Source: a bacterium (GTDB lineage: Bacteria; Gemmatimonadota; Gemmatimonadetes; Gemmatimonadales; Gemmatimonadaceae). Taken from it: a stretch of DNA of 20,002 nt. The notes below the pieces were generated by a model, which worked only from the letters and a program-made list of their open reading frames with translations, had not been told where the DNA came from and ran no database searches. The stretch spans positions 1-20,002 of the forward strand of contig JAJZRK010000032.1 in assembly GCA_021802745.1 (NCBI GenBank). Reading direction: 5' to 3'. Positions within the stretch are counted from its first letter, which is position 1, and every line of letters starts with the position of its first letter. Both the position numbers and the translations under genes were made by a program. Positions 1 to 10,200 of this stretch are shown here, one piece after another.

Positions 1-11
1 CGGAGCAGGCA

Positions 12-109
12 AATGACTGCGTGGCTGGCTGTAGTCTCGGAAAGATGTTTCCGTGGTAGCCGTCTCCGTGCTCCTCCGTGCTCTCCGTGTCTCCGTGATG
101 AAGAAGTTC
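12..109. repeat. CTCCGTG-rich direct repeat, copy 1
   Basis: Positions 12-109 recur at 206-303, offset by 194 bp. The last 68 bp (42-109 against 236-303) are identical, and by hand count 6 mismatches fall within 26-41. The core from about 62 to 98 is built of four CTCCGTG units with 2-4 base spacers. It lies in non-coding sequence beyond the 3' end of the first propeller gene. It looks like a dispersed intergenic repeat; its function is unknown. Confidence 0.9.
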
Positions 110-126
110 AGCGTTCCACTGCGGCC

Positions 127-174
127 TTCTTCAGCACGGAGCCACCGAGGACACGGAGCGGCACGGAGACTACC
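127..174. repeat. Inverted, diverged copy of the CTCCGTG repeat
   Basis: This stretch begins TTCTTC and carries several CACGGAG units. It matches the reverse complement of the tail of the flanking direct copies, with a few substitutions and small indels. Copies 1 and 2 therefore flank an opposite-orientation copy, so RNA or single-stranded DNA across 60-300 could fold into long alternative hairpins. Confidence 0.8.
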
Positions 175-205
175 ACCACTGGGGGTACAGATCGCGCGCC
201 ACGCG

Positions 206-303
206 AATGACTGCGTGGCGCGCGGTAGTCACGCCAAGATGTTTCCGTGGTAGCCGTCTCCGTGCTCCTCCGTGCTCTCCGTGTCTCCGTGATGAAGAAG
301 TTC
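206..303. repeat. CTCCGTG-rich direct repeat, copy 2
   Basis: This is the second copy of the 98-bp repeat. It ends 35 bp before the stop codon of the convergently placed propeller gene (339-341). Positions 1-338 contain no convincing gene: short open frames through them are made of repeat sequence and have no ribosome-binding site. Confidence 0.9.
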
Positions 304-338
304 CGCGTGGTGTCCAAGGCTGTGCCGGCGCGATGTGC

Positions 339-3300
339 CTACCGATCCGGCACCGGAATGCGTCCCGGCGTGTATGGCGCGCCGGCTTTCTCCAGGGCTG
401 CCTCGATCCTCGGAATGGTCTCCTGCACGAGCGTGCGCAGCGCCGCCAGCCGCGGCGGGAGCTGCTCGGCCACGACGGAGAGGTCGCGCTCCATGGTGCT
501 GGTCGGCCGGCCGAGCCAGCGTCCCATGTCTACCCCGACGCGCTCGCTGATGGACGGCGGCGTGCCTTCGTAGCGGGCGGCGAGAATGTCGTCGCCGCGC
601 AGCGCCTCAAGGATGCCGCGCAGTGACCTGATGGCGGCGCGCACATCGCCCTGCACCGCGGCCGGGACGGCGGGCGCCTGATCGGCGGCGCGGCGCATCG
701 CGTCGAGCCGGGTCTGCGTGGCGTTCGCCAACTCGACCGCGCCGCTCACCTGGCGCTGGAGTTCGCGCTGACGCGTCATGAACTGCGACCGGGCGGCGTG
801 ATCGGCCATCGTGACCGTGCCAGCCGGATCATTGACCACCTCGATGGTCTGCCGCGCGCCGATCGGCGTCACGACGCCGTTCACCCGCTGCGCAACCGTC
901 ACCGCGTACGTCCCCGGCACGACGTACGGCCCGGTCGGTCCGAAGCCGCCGCCCTCGCCTTCACCTTCGCCGCCCGCCGGCCGCGGCCGGGCGAGTGCGC
1001 CGGCCGCGGCCCGCAGGTCCCACGCGACGCGCTGGAAGCCCTTGCCGACCGGCCCATCGAACGTGCGGATCGCGGCACCCGTGGAATCGTAGATGGTGAC
1101 GATCACCGTCGGCGCCTCTTCCAGCGCCTCCGCCTTGAGGGCGTCGTTCGACGGATAGCTGATCGGCTTGCCGGCCTTCTCGGCGGCCTTCTCCGCTTCC
1201 ACGCGCTTCGCCTGCTTCGTCTTGAGCGCCTCGGGGAGGAAATAGGTGACCACCGCGCCGTAGGGCGGGTTGTCGGCCGTGTAGAAATTCTCCCCCTGGA
1301 ACGACTTGCCGCGGCCGCCGTAGTTCTGCGTTGTCATGTACAGCCACGTGCGGCGCACCGGCTCGAGGCCGGCGACCTTGAGCGACGTGGCCGTCGCGCG
1401 GCGCAGCGGCGTGTAATCGTCCAGCACATAGAAGCCGCGGCCAAACGTCGCGATCACGAGGTCGTTCTCGCGTTTCTGTATGACGAGGTCGCGGACCGCG
1501 ATCGTCGGGAGCCCCGGCAGCTTGAACCAGTGCTTGCCGCCGTCCTTGCTCGCCCATCCGGCGAACTCGGTGCCGGCGAAGAGCAGGTTGGGATCCACGG
1601 GGTCTTCGGCAAACGCGTATGTCGAGCCGCGCGCCGGCAGGTCGCCGGTGATCGAGCTCCACGTGCGCCCCGCGTCGGTGCTCTTGAGCAGGTAGGGCTT
1701 GAAGTCGCCATTCTGGTGGTTCTCCACCGCCACGTACACGGTGCGTGCGTCATGCTGCGATGCCCTGATGCGGGCGATGTAGGCATCCTTCGGCACGCCC
1801 GGGAGCGAGTCCACGCGGCGCCAGTTCTTGCCGCCGTCCTCGCTCACCTGCACGAGGCCGTCATCGGTGCCTACGTACAGCAGCCCCTCGGCCTTCGGCG
1901 ACTCGGCAATGGCGCTGATGTTGCCGTAAAGCGCGGTGGACTGGTTCTTCGCCACCGCGTCCGGGCCCCAGATCTTTCCCATCACGAGCTGCGCGTTGCG
2001 GTCTACCTGGCGCGAAAGATCGCCGGAGATCGCCGTCCACGTGTTGCCGCGGTCCTCGCTGCGGTAGAGCCGCTGCGACGCCGTGTAGAGCCGCGTGTGG
2101 AGATGCGGCGAGATGAGGATGGGCGTGTCCCAGTTCCAGCGGGCGGGCGCCTCGCCCGGCTCGGTGCTCGGCTGGATGCCGACGCGCTGCCCCGTGCGGC
2201 GGTCCACGCGCACCATCGAGCCGTGCTGTGCCTCGGCGTAGATGGTGTTCGGGTCCTCGGGATCAATGCGCGAGACGAAGCCGTCGCCGCCTTGCGTGAC
2301 CACCCAGTCCTGGTTGAGGATGCCGTGGTCGGAGCGCGTGCGCGACGGGCCGTGCAGCGAGTAGTTGTCCTGCGTGCCGCCGGCGATGTGGTAGAACGGC
2401 AGGTCGTAATCCACGTCCACGTCGTAGAACTGCGTGACCGGAAGGTTCTCGAAGAACGCCCACGTGCTGCCGCGATCCCAGCTGCGATAGAGACCGCCGT
2501 CGTTGCCGACGAGCAGGTGGTCGGTGTTCCGGGGGTCCACCCAGATGACGTGATTGTCCACGTGCATGCTGCGCTGGCCGAGTGCGCGCAGCGTGCGGCC
2601 GCCGTCGTCCGAGACCTGGAAGATCACGTCCGGGATGTAGATGCGATTGACGTCCACCGGATCGGTCCAGACGAGGCCATAATACATCGAGCCCTGGTTG
2701 TAGTCGGCGCGCTTCTCCCACGTCACGCCATTGTCGCCCGAGCGATAGATGCCGCCCTTGCGATTGGCCGCCTCGACGTTGGCGTAGACGATGTCGGGGT
2801 TGACCGGTGAGATGGCGAGCCCGATGCGGCCGAGTTCCTCGCCCGGCAGGCCGGTGGTGACCTTTGTCCACGTCTTGCCGCCGTCGGTGCTGCGGTGGAT
2901 GGCGCTTTCCGGGCCGCCGTCAATGAGTGTGAAGAAGTGCCGCCTCCGCTGGTACGTCGAGGCAATGACCACCTTCGAGTTGCGCGGGTCCACGACGACG
3001 TCGGTGACGCCGGTGTTGTCGCTGATCTTCAGCACCCGCTCCCACGTCTTGCCGCCGTCGGTGGTCTTGTACAGGCCGCGGTCGCCGCCGGCGCTCCACA
3101 GCGGGCCCTGCGCGGCGACATAGACAACGTCGCTGTTGGTCGGGTCCACGACGATCTTGCCAATGTGCTCGCTCTGCTTGAGCCCCACGTTCTTCCAGGT
3201 GCGGCCGTTGTCCTCGGACTTGTAAACGCCGTCGCCGTACGCCACCGAGCGCTGGGAGTTGTTCTCACCGGTGCCGACCCAGACGATGTTCGGGTTGCGC

Positions 3301-3737
3301 GGGTCAATGGTGATGTACGCGATGGAGAAGGCGCCCTCGCGGTCCATGATCGGCTGCCAGGTGGCGCCGCCATTCATGGACTTCCACAGGTTGCCGGACG
3401 AGGCGCCCACGTAGATGATCGCCGGATTGTTCGGGTGCACGGCGAGCGCGCCAATCCGTCCCGACGTCATGGCGGGCCCGATGCTGCGGGCGCGCAGGCC
3501 GCCGAACGCCTCGGTGGTGAAGGGCGACTTGGGCGTCGTGTCGGCCGGCGCCGCCTTGGCTGTGGGCTTTGCGGGGCTCACTGCGGGCTTGCCGGCGGTC
3601 GCCGCGGGCTTGGCGGCGGCGGTCGCGGGCTTGGCGGCCGTGGCCGCGGGCTTGGCCGGCGCCGCGCCCTGTCCGAGCAGGCTAAACGGTGCGGCGAGAA
3701 TGAGCGTGCGAAGGGAAGCAATCAGTTGGCGCGTCAT
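339..3737 (-). CDS. Secreted Asp-box (BNR/sortilin-Vps10-like) propeller protein 1
   Basis: 1132 residues from the ATG at 3737. The frame extends 38 codons further upstream, but this start places a hydrophobic signal peptide (about residues 1-23) first. An Ala/Lys/Pro-rich linker follows (about 24-70), then a long beta-propeller region (about 80-810) with many Asp-box motifs such as STDGGKTW, SEDNGRTW and SEDRGNTW. A beta-sandwich-like segment with a Gly/Glu-rich loop and a helical C-terminal tail follow. Asp-box propellers of this size are commonly annotated as glycosyl hydrolase or Vps10-domain proteins, but no sialidase active-site set is evident, so a catalytic role is unsupported. A periplasmic or extracellular location is inferred. 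It lies downstream of a paralogue on the same strand, separated by a hairpin, so it is probably transcribed separately or only partly with it. No good Shine-Dalgarno sequence precedes the start. Confidence 0.9.
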   Translation of the reverse strand: MTRQLIASLRTLILAAPFSLLGQGAAPAKPAATAAKPATAAAKPAATAGKPAVSPAKPTAKAAPADTTPKSPFTTEAFGGLRARSIGPAMTSGRIGALAVHPNNPAIIYVGASSGNLWKSMNGGATWQPIMDREGAFSIAYITIDPRNPNIVWVGTGENNSQRSVAYGDGVYKSEDNGRTWKNVGLKQSEHIGKIVVDPTNSDVVYVAAQGPLWSAGGDRGLYKTTDGGKTWERVLKISDNTGVTDVVVDPRNSKVVIASTYQRRRHFFTLIDGGPESAIHRSTDGGKTWTKVTTGLPGEELGRIGLAISPVNPDIVYANVEAANRKGGIYRSGDNGVTWEKRADYNQGSMYYGLVWTDPVDVNRIYIPDVIFQVSDDGGRTLRALGQRSMHVDNHVIWVDPRNTDHLLVGNDGGLYRSWDRGSTWAFFENLPVTQFYDVDVDYDLPFYHIAGGTQDNYSLHGPSRTRSDHGILNQDWVVTQGGDGFVSRIDPEDPNTIYAEAQHGSMVRVDRRTGQRVGIQPSTEPGEAPARWNWDTPILISPHLHTRLYTASQRLYRSEDRGNTWTAISGDLSRQVDRNAQLVMGKIWGPDAVAKNQSTALYGNISAIAESPKAEGLLYVGTDDGLVQVSEDGGKNWRRVDSLPGVPKDAYIARIRASQHDARTVYVAVENHQNGDFKPYLLKSTDAGRTWSSITGDLPARGSTYAFAEDPVDPNLLFAGTEFAGWASKDGGKHWFKLPGLPTIAVRDLVIQKRENDLVIATFGRGFYVLDDYTPLRRATATSLKVAGLEPVRRTWLYMTTQNYGGRGKSFQGENFYTADNPPYGAVVTYFLPEALKTKQAKRVEAEKAAEKAGKPISYPSNDALKAEALEEAPTVIVTIYDSTGAAIRTFDGPVGKGFQRVAWDLRAAAGALARPRPAGGEGEGEGGGFGPTGPYVVPGTYAVTVAQRVNGVVTPIGARQTIEVVNDPAGTVTMADHAARSQFMTRQRELQRQVSGAVELANATQTRLDAMRRAADQAPAVPAAVQGDVRAAIRSLRGILEALRGDDILAARYEGTPPSISERVGVDMGRWLGRPTSTMERDLSVVAEQLPPRLAALRTLVQETIPRIEAALEKAGAPYTPGRIPVPDR
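3554..3665 (-). repeat. Degenerate tandem repeat encoding the Ala/Lys/Pro linker of propeller protein 1
   Basis: The element GCGGGCTTGGC and close variants recur several times on the plus strand. On the minus strand they encode an AKPAAT-like repeat between the signal peptide and the first propeller blade. Such linkers are low-complexity spacers, and copy number could vary by slippage. Confidence 0.7.
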
Positions 3738-3830
3738 GGGAAGGCCTGAGTGGGAATCCGATGCGAGGTGCTGTCGAGACGGGAATGAAGGTCGCGTATT
3801 CGTGGCGCGTGTGCCAGCGACGGACCGCCA

Positions 3831-3869
3831 CGCACGACGGGGGATGGCCACGACGCCATCCCCCGTGCG
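3831..3869 (-). terminator. Strong hairpin between the two minus-strand propeller genes
   Basis: A perfect 10-bp stem (3839-3848 with 3855-3864, GGGGGATGGC) encloses a 6-base loop. After a 3-base bulge it continues into a further 5-bp stem (3831-3835 with 3865-3869). It starts about 20 bases past the stop codon of the upstream gene. No T-run follows on the minus strand, so it may be a non-canonical terminator, an mRNA 3'-end stabiliser or an attenuator rather than a classical intrinsic terminator. Confidence 0.5.
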
Positions 3870-3890
3870 CGGCGAAACAGAACCGTCACC

Positions 3891-6800
3891 TTACCGGTCG
3901 TCGTCCTCGCCGAACGGGGAGAAGCCGCCGCCGCCGCTCGCCCCTTCGACGCGCAACGTCTGCTTGTACGTCTTGTCGCCGACTTTCAGGGTGACAAGGT
4001 ACGTGCCGGTGCTGGCCTCGCCGCCACCCGCACCGAAGCCGCCGAAGCCGCCGCGACCCGCCGGGGCGGGCACCTTGAGACCGATCAGCGCAAAGACCTT
4101 CTTCACCGCGTCGGTCTCGGTGCCGCCGCGCTGCACGCCGCCGCCCTCGGCCGCGGCATCCGCGGCCCCCGGACGAGGCGCCTGGCCTTCCGCCGGCCGA
4201 GCGCAGAACGTGTCCCACTGCGTCAACGGACGCTCGCAGCCCACGCCGCCGCGGCCGCCGGCACCGCCGCCGGCGAAGCGGCCGCCAAATCCGCCACCCG
4301 CCGGCGGGTTCAGGAGCTGCCGGACGCGAACGAGCGCGGCACTGTCGTACTTGGCCTTCGTGAGTGAGTCCAGCACCACGGGGGCGCGGGTCGCCTTGAT
4401 GATCGAGTCCCGCTTTTCCGACGGCGAGAGCGCCGCGGGAGCCGCTGCCGGTCGCGCCGTGCTGCGGTAGTTCCACGACACCGAACGGAGCCCGGCGCCG
4501 CCGGGGCCGTTCAGCGTCGCCAGTTCCTCACCGGCGGCGTTCGAGATCGTCACCTTCACCGCCGACGGCGCGTTGGCGCCCAGCCGATAGAAGATCTCGG
4601 CGCCGTACGCGGGGCTCGGCGTCGCGAAGAACGCCTGCGCATTGCCGTTGCCGCTCGCCATCCGCGTCGGCTCCTCTCCCCACTCGTACGCCGTGCGCGG
4701 CACGAACAGGTGCGCGTCGGCGGCCAGCACCGTCGTGTTCATCTGCTGCAGCGGCGTGATGTCGGCAATCCAGATGCCGCGCCCGTGCGTCGCCGCGATC
4801 AGCTCGTGGTCGCGCGGGTGGATCTTGAGGTCGTACACCGGCACCGTCGGCATCCCGCTCATGAACCGTGTCCACGTCGCCCCCTTGTCAATCGAGGCGT
4901 ACACCGCCACCGACGACCCCACGAACAGAAGGTTGGCATTGGTGGGATCCTCGCGCACGACATGCAGGTAGTCGCCCGGCATGTCCTTGGGGAGGTTGTT
5001 CACGATCGAGCGGAACGTCTTGCCGCCGTCGTTGGTTACGTACAGGTACGGCGTGAAGTCGTTGTTGCGATGGTTGTCGAACGCCACGTAGAACGTGAGC
5101 GAGTCGAAATGCGATGGCTCGATGCGCGTGACGTAGATCTCGGTATGCGGCAGGCCGGGGAAGCGGCTCGCCGGCGCCGCGCCCTTGGCCCCCTTCCTGG
5201 CCACCACGGGCATCGTCGTGAGGTCGTCCCAGGTGGCGCCGTCGTTCACCGACGTCCAGACGTTGCCGTCGTCCGTGCCGGCGAAGAGCAGCCCCGGCCT
5301 GACGTACGACTCGGCGAGCGCGACGACCGTGCCGTACGTCTCGGCGCCCGTGGCATCGAGCGTGATGCCGCCGGTGAGGTTCATCGAGGTGTCATTCTTC
5401 GCCGTGAGCTTCTTGGAGAGGTCGGGCGAGATGAGGAAGAGGTCGTCGCCCTGCCTGGTGCTCTTGAGCACGCGATTGCCCGCGAAGTAGAACGTCTGCG
5501 GGTTGTGCGGTGACAGGAAGAACGGCGAGTTCCAATTGAAGCGGAGCGCCAGGTCCGTCGAATCCTGCTTCTGCCTGGCCTTCAGCGCGTTGACCGCCGC
5601 GGTGACTTCCTTGGAGGCCGGCTTGGTGATGTCGCCGCGCACCATGGCGATAGAGTCCTCCCACCGCTTGTACTGCTCCTGCCACGTCGGCTTGCGGAGC
5701 GCGGCGCGCTCCCCCGTGCGAACATTCACGCGTGACACGTTGCCGCCCTGCGACTCGCCGAAGGCGATGTCGGAGTTCGTCGGATCCTGCGCCGTGTAGA
5801 AGCCGTCGCCGCCCGCGATCGTGAACCAGTAGGCGAGGTTCACCGACCCGGTCTTGCTGCGGCTCGGTCCGCACCATGTGCCGTTGTCCTGGGCGCCGGC
5901 GCAGACGCTGTACGGCACTTTCATGTCGTAGCTCACTTCATAGAACTGCGCGAGCGGCAGGTTCATCGGCTGGATGAAGTTGCCGCCCCGGTCGAACGAG
6001 AGGGCGATGCCGCCGTCATTGGCGATGACCAGGCGCTCGGGATCGCTGGGGTCAATCCACATGCCGTGGTCGTCCACGTGCACCGCCTGCGCCGCCGGTC
6101 GCGACGTCTTGCCGCCGTCATCCGACACCTGCATCTGCGTGGACGAGAAGTACACGCGGTCGGGATTCTTCGGGTCCACCCGCACCTGCGAGTAGTAGAA
6201 CGGTCGCACATTGGCGTTGTTCGTCTTCACCCACGTCTTGCCGGCGTCCGCGGAACGGTAGAGGCCGTTGTCGGGCGGCACGCGTTCGGAGGTGAACTTG
6301 CCATCCTTGGATGGTCGCGCCGCCTCGACCATCGCGTAGATCACGTCGGGATTGCTCAGCGAGACCGACAACCCGATGCGCCCCTTGGGGCCGGTCGGGA
6401 ATCCGCTCCCCGTGATCTCCGTCCATGTCTTGCCGCCGTCGGTGCTCTTCCACAGGGCCGAACCGGGGCCGCCGCTCCTCAATGAATACGGGGTGCGGAG
6501 GCGTTCGTACGACGCGGCGTACACCACGTCGGGGTTGCGGGGGTCGAGCGCCACGTCAACGAATCCCGCCTTGTCGCTGATGAACTTCACCAGCTGCCAG
6601 GTGGCGCCGCCGTCCGTCGTCTTGTAGAGCCCGCGCTCGGGGTTGCTGCTCCACGCCGCGCCCAGCGCGGCCACCCAGACGACGTTCGGGTTGCGCGGGT
6701 CCACCGCGATGCGGCCGATGTGCTGGGTCTTCTCCAACCCCATGAACTTCCACGTCAGGCCGCCATCCATTGACTTGTAGATACCGGCGCCCGGTTCGAT

Positions 6801-7136
6801 GCTGTTGCGGGAGTGAGGCTCGCCCGTGCCGAGCCAGACTTGCTGGGTGTCGGACGGGGCGATGGCCAGCACCCCCATGGATGCCACGCGCTTGTCGTCG
6901 AAGACGGGGCGCCACGTCTGCCCATTGTTGGTGGTTTTCCAGACGCCGCCTGCAGCCGCGGCGACGAACAGCGTCTTGCTTGGGCCGGGAATGCCGGCGA
7001 CGTCGGAGAGGCGGCCCATGAAGTTGGCCGGACCGACATTGCGCCACTTCATGGCGGCCGTGGCGGCCGAGTCGAGCGCCTGCGCGTGCAGCGAGGTCGC
7101 GGCGCCGCAGAGGAGGAGAGCCAGACGGAAACGCAT
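3891..7136 (-). CDS. Secreted Asp-box (BNR/sortilin-Vps10-like) propeller protein 2
   Basis: 1081 residues from the ATG at 7136, preceded on the minus strand by a GAGGA ribosome-binding site about 6 bases upstream. The signal peptide covers about residues 1-19 and ends HAQ-A. The propeller region (about 30-770) contains repeated Asp-boxes including TTNNGQTW, SMDGGLTW, STDGGKTW and SADAGKTW. The C-terminal part differs from its two paralogues. A beta-sandwich-like segment is interrupted by a long Gly/Ala-rich insertion holding a Cys pair (CERPLTQWDTFC) that could form a disulfide, and it then resumes with GTYLVTLKV. The protein ends in an acidic tail and lacks the helical tail of the other two. 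It is probably exported and acts in binding or protein-protein contact; its enzymatic activity is unknown. It is divergent from propeller gene 3. Confidence 0.92.
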   Translation of the reverse strand: MRFRLALLLCGAATSLHAQALDSAATAAMKWRNVGPANFMGRLSDVAGIPGPSKTLFVAAAAGGVWKTTNNGQTWRPVFDDKRVASMGVLAIAPSDTQQVWLGTGEPHSRNSIEPGAGIYKSMDGGLTWKFMGLEKTQHIGRIAVDPRNPNVVWVAALGAAWSSNPERGLYKTTDGGATWQLVKFISDKAGFVDVALDPRNPDVVYAASYERLRTPYSLRSGGPGSALWKSTDGGKTWTEITGSGFPTGPKGRIGLSVSLSNPDVIYAMVEAARPSKDGKFTSERVPPDNGLYRSADAGKTWVKTNNANVRPFYYSQVRVDPKNPDRVYFSSTQMQVSDDGGKTSRPAAQAVHVDDHGMWIDPSDPERLVIANDGGIALSFDRGGNFIQPMNLPLAQFYEVSYDMKVPYSVCAGAQDNGTWCGPSRSKTGSVNLAYWFTIAGGDGFYTAQDPTNSDIAFGESQGGNVSRVNVRTGERAALRKPTWQEQYKRWEDSIAMVRGDITKPASKEVTAAVNALKARQKQDSTDLALRFNWNSPFFLSPHNPQTFYFAGNRVLKSTRQGDDLFLISPDLSKKLTAKNDTSMNLTGGITLDATGAETYGTVVALAESYVRPGLLFAGTDDGNVWTSVNDGATWDDLTTMPVVARKGAKGAAPASRFPGLPHTEIYVTRIEPSHFDSLTFYVAFDNHRNNDFTPYLYVTNDGGKTFRSIVNNLPKDMPGDYLHVVREDPTNANLLFVGSSVAVYASIDKGATWTRFMSGMPTVPVYDLKIHPRDHELIAATHGRGIWIADITPLQQMNTTVLAADAHLFVPRTAYEWGEEPTRMASGNGNAQAFFATPSPAYGAEIFYRLGANAPSAVKVTISNAAGEELATLNGPGGAGLRSVSWNYRSTARPAAAPAALSPSEKRDSIIKATRAPVVLDSLTKAKYDSAALVRVRQLLNPPAGGGFGGRFAGGGAGGRGGVGCERPLTQWDTFCARPAEGQAPRPGAADAAAEGGGVQRGGTETDAVKKVFALIGLKVPAPAGRGGFGGFGAGGGEASTGTYLVTLKVGDKTYKQTLRVEGASGGGGFSPFGEDDDR

Positions 7137-7274
7137 AGTGATCCTCGGGCGAGATGGGGCGGAGATGACGTAGAGGTACGCCGCACGCCCCGCATCCGTT
7201 GGCGCCGGGCACCCCGCTAGCCGAGCGCGGGTCCGATGGCGAATTTCTGACGAGCCCTCCTACCCGACCACCAC
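7137..7274. promoter_or_regulatory. Divergent intergenic region between propeller genes 2 and 3
   Basis: These 138 bp separate two genes that read away from each other, so promoters for both must lie here or within the flanking coding ends. Only the GAGGA ribosome-binding site of the minus-strand gene is recognisable. I could not identify convincing -35/-10 boxes or an operator palindrome. Confidence 0.5.
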
Positions 7275-10200
7275 ATGCGCACCTCCCTCTCGCTCGCCCT
7301 CCTCCTCGCGCTGCCGCTCGGCGCCCAGCGCCCCAAGCCCGCCGCCGCGACGCCGGCTGCGCCAGCCGCGTACGACTCCGCCGCCCTTCGCGCCCTGCAG
7401 TGGCGCAACATCGGGCCGTTCCGCGGCGGCCGCGCGGTCGCCATCACCGGCGTCACCTCGCAGCCCCTCACGTATTACGCCGGGTACACCGGCGGGGGCG
7501 TCTGGAAGACCGAGGACGCCGGCATCAGCTGGCGCAACATCTCGGACGGGTTCTTCCGGACCAGTTCGATTGGCGCCATCACCGTGGCGGAATCGGATCC
7601 CAACGTCATTTACGTCGGCACGGGCGAGCATGCGGTGCGCGGCCAGTCGTCGTCGTTCGGCGACGGCGTGTACAAGTCCACGGACGCGGGCAAGACCTGG
7701 ACGAAGATCGGCCTCGAGAAGACGAAGCAGATCTCGAACATTCGCGTGCATCCCAGGAATGCAGACCTCGTCTACGTTGCCGCGCAGGGTGATCGCTGGA
7801 CCGGCACTCCCGACCGCGGCATCTACAAGTCGGCCGACGGCGGCAAGAACTGGACGCTCGTCCTCAAGGGCGAAAATGCGACCAGCGGCGCCAGCGCCCT
7901 CTCGATGGACCCGACGAATCCGCGCATCCTGTACGCGGCGTTCTGGGACCATCAGCGACAGCCGTGGATGGTGCGCTCGGGCGGCCCCGGGAGCGGCATC
8001 TGGAAGAGCACCGACGGCGGCGAAAGCTGGACGCGCCTCACGCAGGGGCTGCCCAAGCTGATGGGGAAGATCGGCGTGGACGTGTCGCCTGCGAAGCCGG
8101 ATCGCGTCTTCGCCATCGTCGAAGCGGAGAAGGGCGGGCTGTACCGCTCTGACGACGCCGGCAAGACGTGGCGGCTGATGAGCGAAGACCGCCTCATCCA
8201 GACGCGCTCGTGGTACTACATGAACATCACGGCCGACCCGAAGAATGCGGACGTCGTGTGGGTCATGAACGCGCCGATCATGCGGTCCATAGACGGCGGC
8301 GCGACCTTCGCGACCGTCCCCGCCAAGCACGGCGACAATCACCAGCTGTGGATCAACCCGTCGGATGCGCACTACGTGGCCAACGCCAACGACGGCGGCG
8401 CGACGATTTCACTCGACGGCGGCAAGAGCTGGGGCACGCAGGACAACCAGCCGACGGCGCAGTTCTACCACATCGCCGTGGACGACGTCTATCCGTTCCG
8501 GCTGTATGCCGGCCAGCAAGACAACACGTCGGTCGTCATCAAGAGCCGCACCGACGGCGCGTCCATTGGCGACGACGACTGGTATTCCGGCCCGGGGTGC
8601 GAGAGCGCCAACGTGGGCGTGGACCGCGCGAACCCGCGCTTCGCCTACGGCGGCTGCTACCAGGGGATCATCGAGGAACTCGACACCCAAAGTGGCCTGA
8701 CGCGGCAGGTCATGCCGTATCCCGCCCTCAACCTCACGGAGCCGTCGGACCAGACGAAGTACCGCTACAACTGGACGGCGCCCATCGTGGTGTCGCAGCA
8801 CGACGGCCGCGTGGTCTACCACGGCGGCAACGTGCTGTTCAAGACGAGTGACCGCGGCCGTCACTGGACGCCCATCTCGCCCGACCTGACCCGCAACGAC
8901 AAGGCGACTCAGGGATTCGGCGGCGGCCCCATCACCAACGAAGGGGCGGGCGGCGAGATCTACAACACGATCGTCACCATCAGCGAATCGCCGAAGGACG
9001 CCAACGTCCTCTGGGTCGGCACCGACGACGGGCTGGTGCAGGTGACGCGCGACGGCGGCACGTCCTGGACGAATGTCACCCCGGCCGGCGTCGGCGAGGG
9101 GCTCTCCAATCACATTGACGCCTCGCCGCACGACGCCGGGACGGCGTACCTCGCCTTCCGCCGCGACCGCCGCGGCGAGTACACGCCGTACCTTTTCAAG
9201 ACGACCGACTTCGGAAAGGCCTGGACGAAGATCACGACCGGCCTGCGCGACGGCGAGCCGGTGCGGAGCGTGCGCGCCGACCCGGCGCGCGCCGGGCTGC
9301 TCTATGCCGCCACCGAGACGGGGGTGTACGTCTCGCTCGACGACGGTGCCTTCTGGCAGCCGTTCTCGCAGAATCTCCCGGTCACGCCGGTCACCGACCT
9401 GGCGGTGCGGCACGACAACCTCTACGCGAGCACCGAGGGGCGTGCCTTCTGGATCCTCGACGACCTTTCTGCGGTGCGGCAGATGGCCGACAGCGTGGTG
9501 AAGCAGCCCGTGCACCTGTTTGCGCCGCGGCCGGCGCTGCAGGTGCCGGGAGGGAACCCGCCGGTACGTGATGCCGGACGCAACGCCCCGGCGGGGGCGA
9601 ACATCTACTACCACCTCGCGGCCGCACCCGACACGGCGACGGCGTTGACGATCGAATTCCTCGACGCGCGCGGCACTGTGGTGCGGACGTACTCCTCAAA
9701 GGCGGCGCCGGGCGCGACCGCACCGGCCGGCGGACGCCGCGGCGGCGGCGCGGTGTCCAATCGCCTAATGCCCAAGGCCGGGCTCAACGCCATGCAGTGG
9801 GACCTGCGCGGCGAGGCGCCCACCCAGCTCGAGGGCATTTCGACGTTCGGCGGCCCCTCCGGCGGTGCGCTCGTGACCCCCGGGCGCTACGCGGTGCGCC
9901 TGCGCTACGGCAGCGTGACGCAGACGCAGCCGCTCGACGTGAAGCCCGATCCGCGCGTCACCACGGACGCCGCCGAGGTCGCCGCGCGCGATTCGCTGTC
10001 GCGCGCCATCGTGGCGCGCGTGAAGGAAATTCACGAGTCGGTGCTGCGCCTGCGCGACGTGAAGGAGCAGGTGCAGAAGATCGTCGAGCGCACCAAGGAC
10101 GCCGAGCAGGCGCAGGCCATCGCCGACAAGGGGAAGGCGATCGCCGGCAAGGTGGATGTGGTGGATCCCAAGCTCACTACCAAGTCGCGCAACGGGCAGG

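Noticed and set aside
1..338. CRISPR array in the repeated left end
   Set aside because: Only two long direct copies plus one inverted copy are present, with no regular short repeats or spacers and no cas genes.
798..2810. Plus-strand open frame of 670 codons opposite propeller gene 1
   Set aside because: It is antisense to a clear Asp-box protein. Its product is Arg/Ala/Val/His-rich with no domain, an effect of high G+C on the opposite strand.
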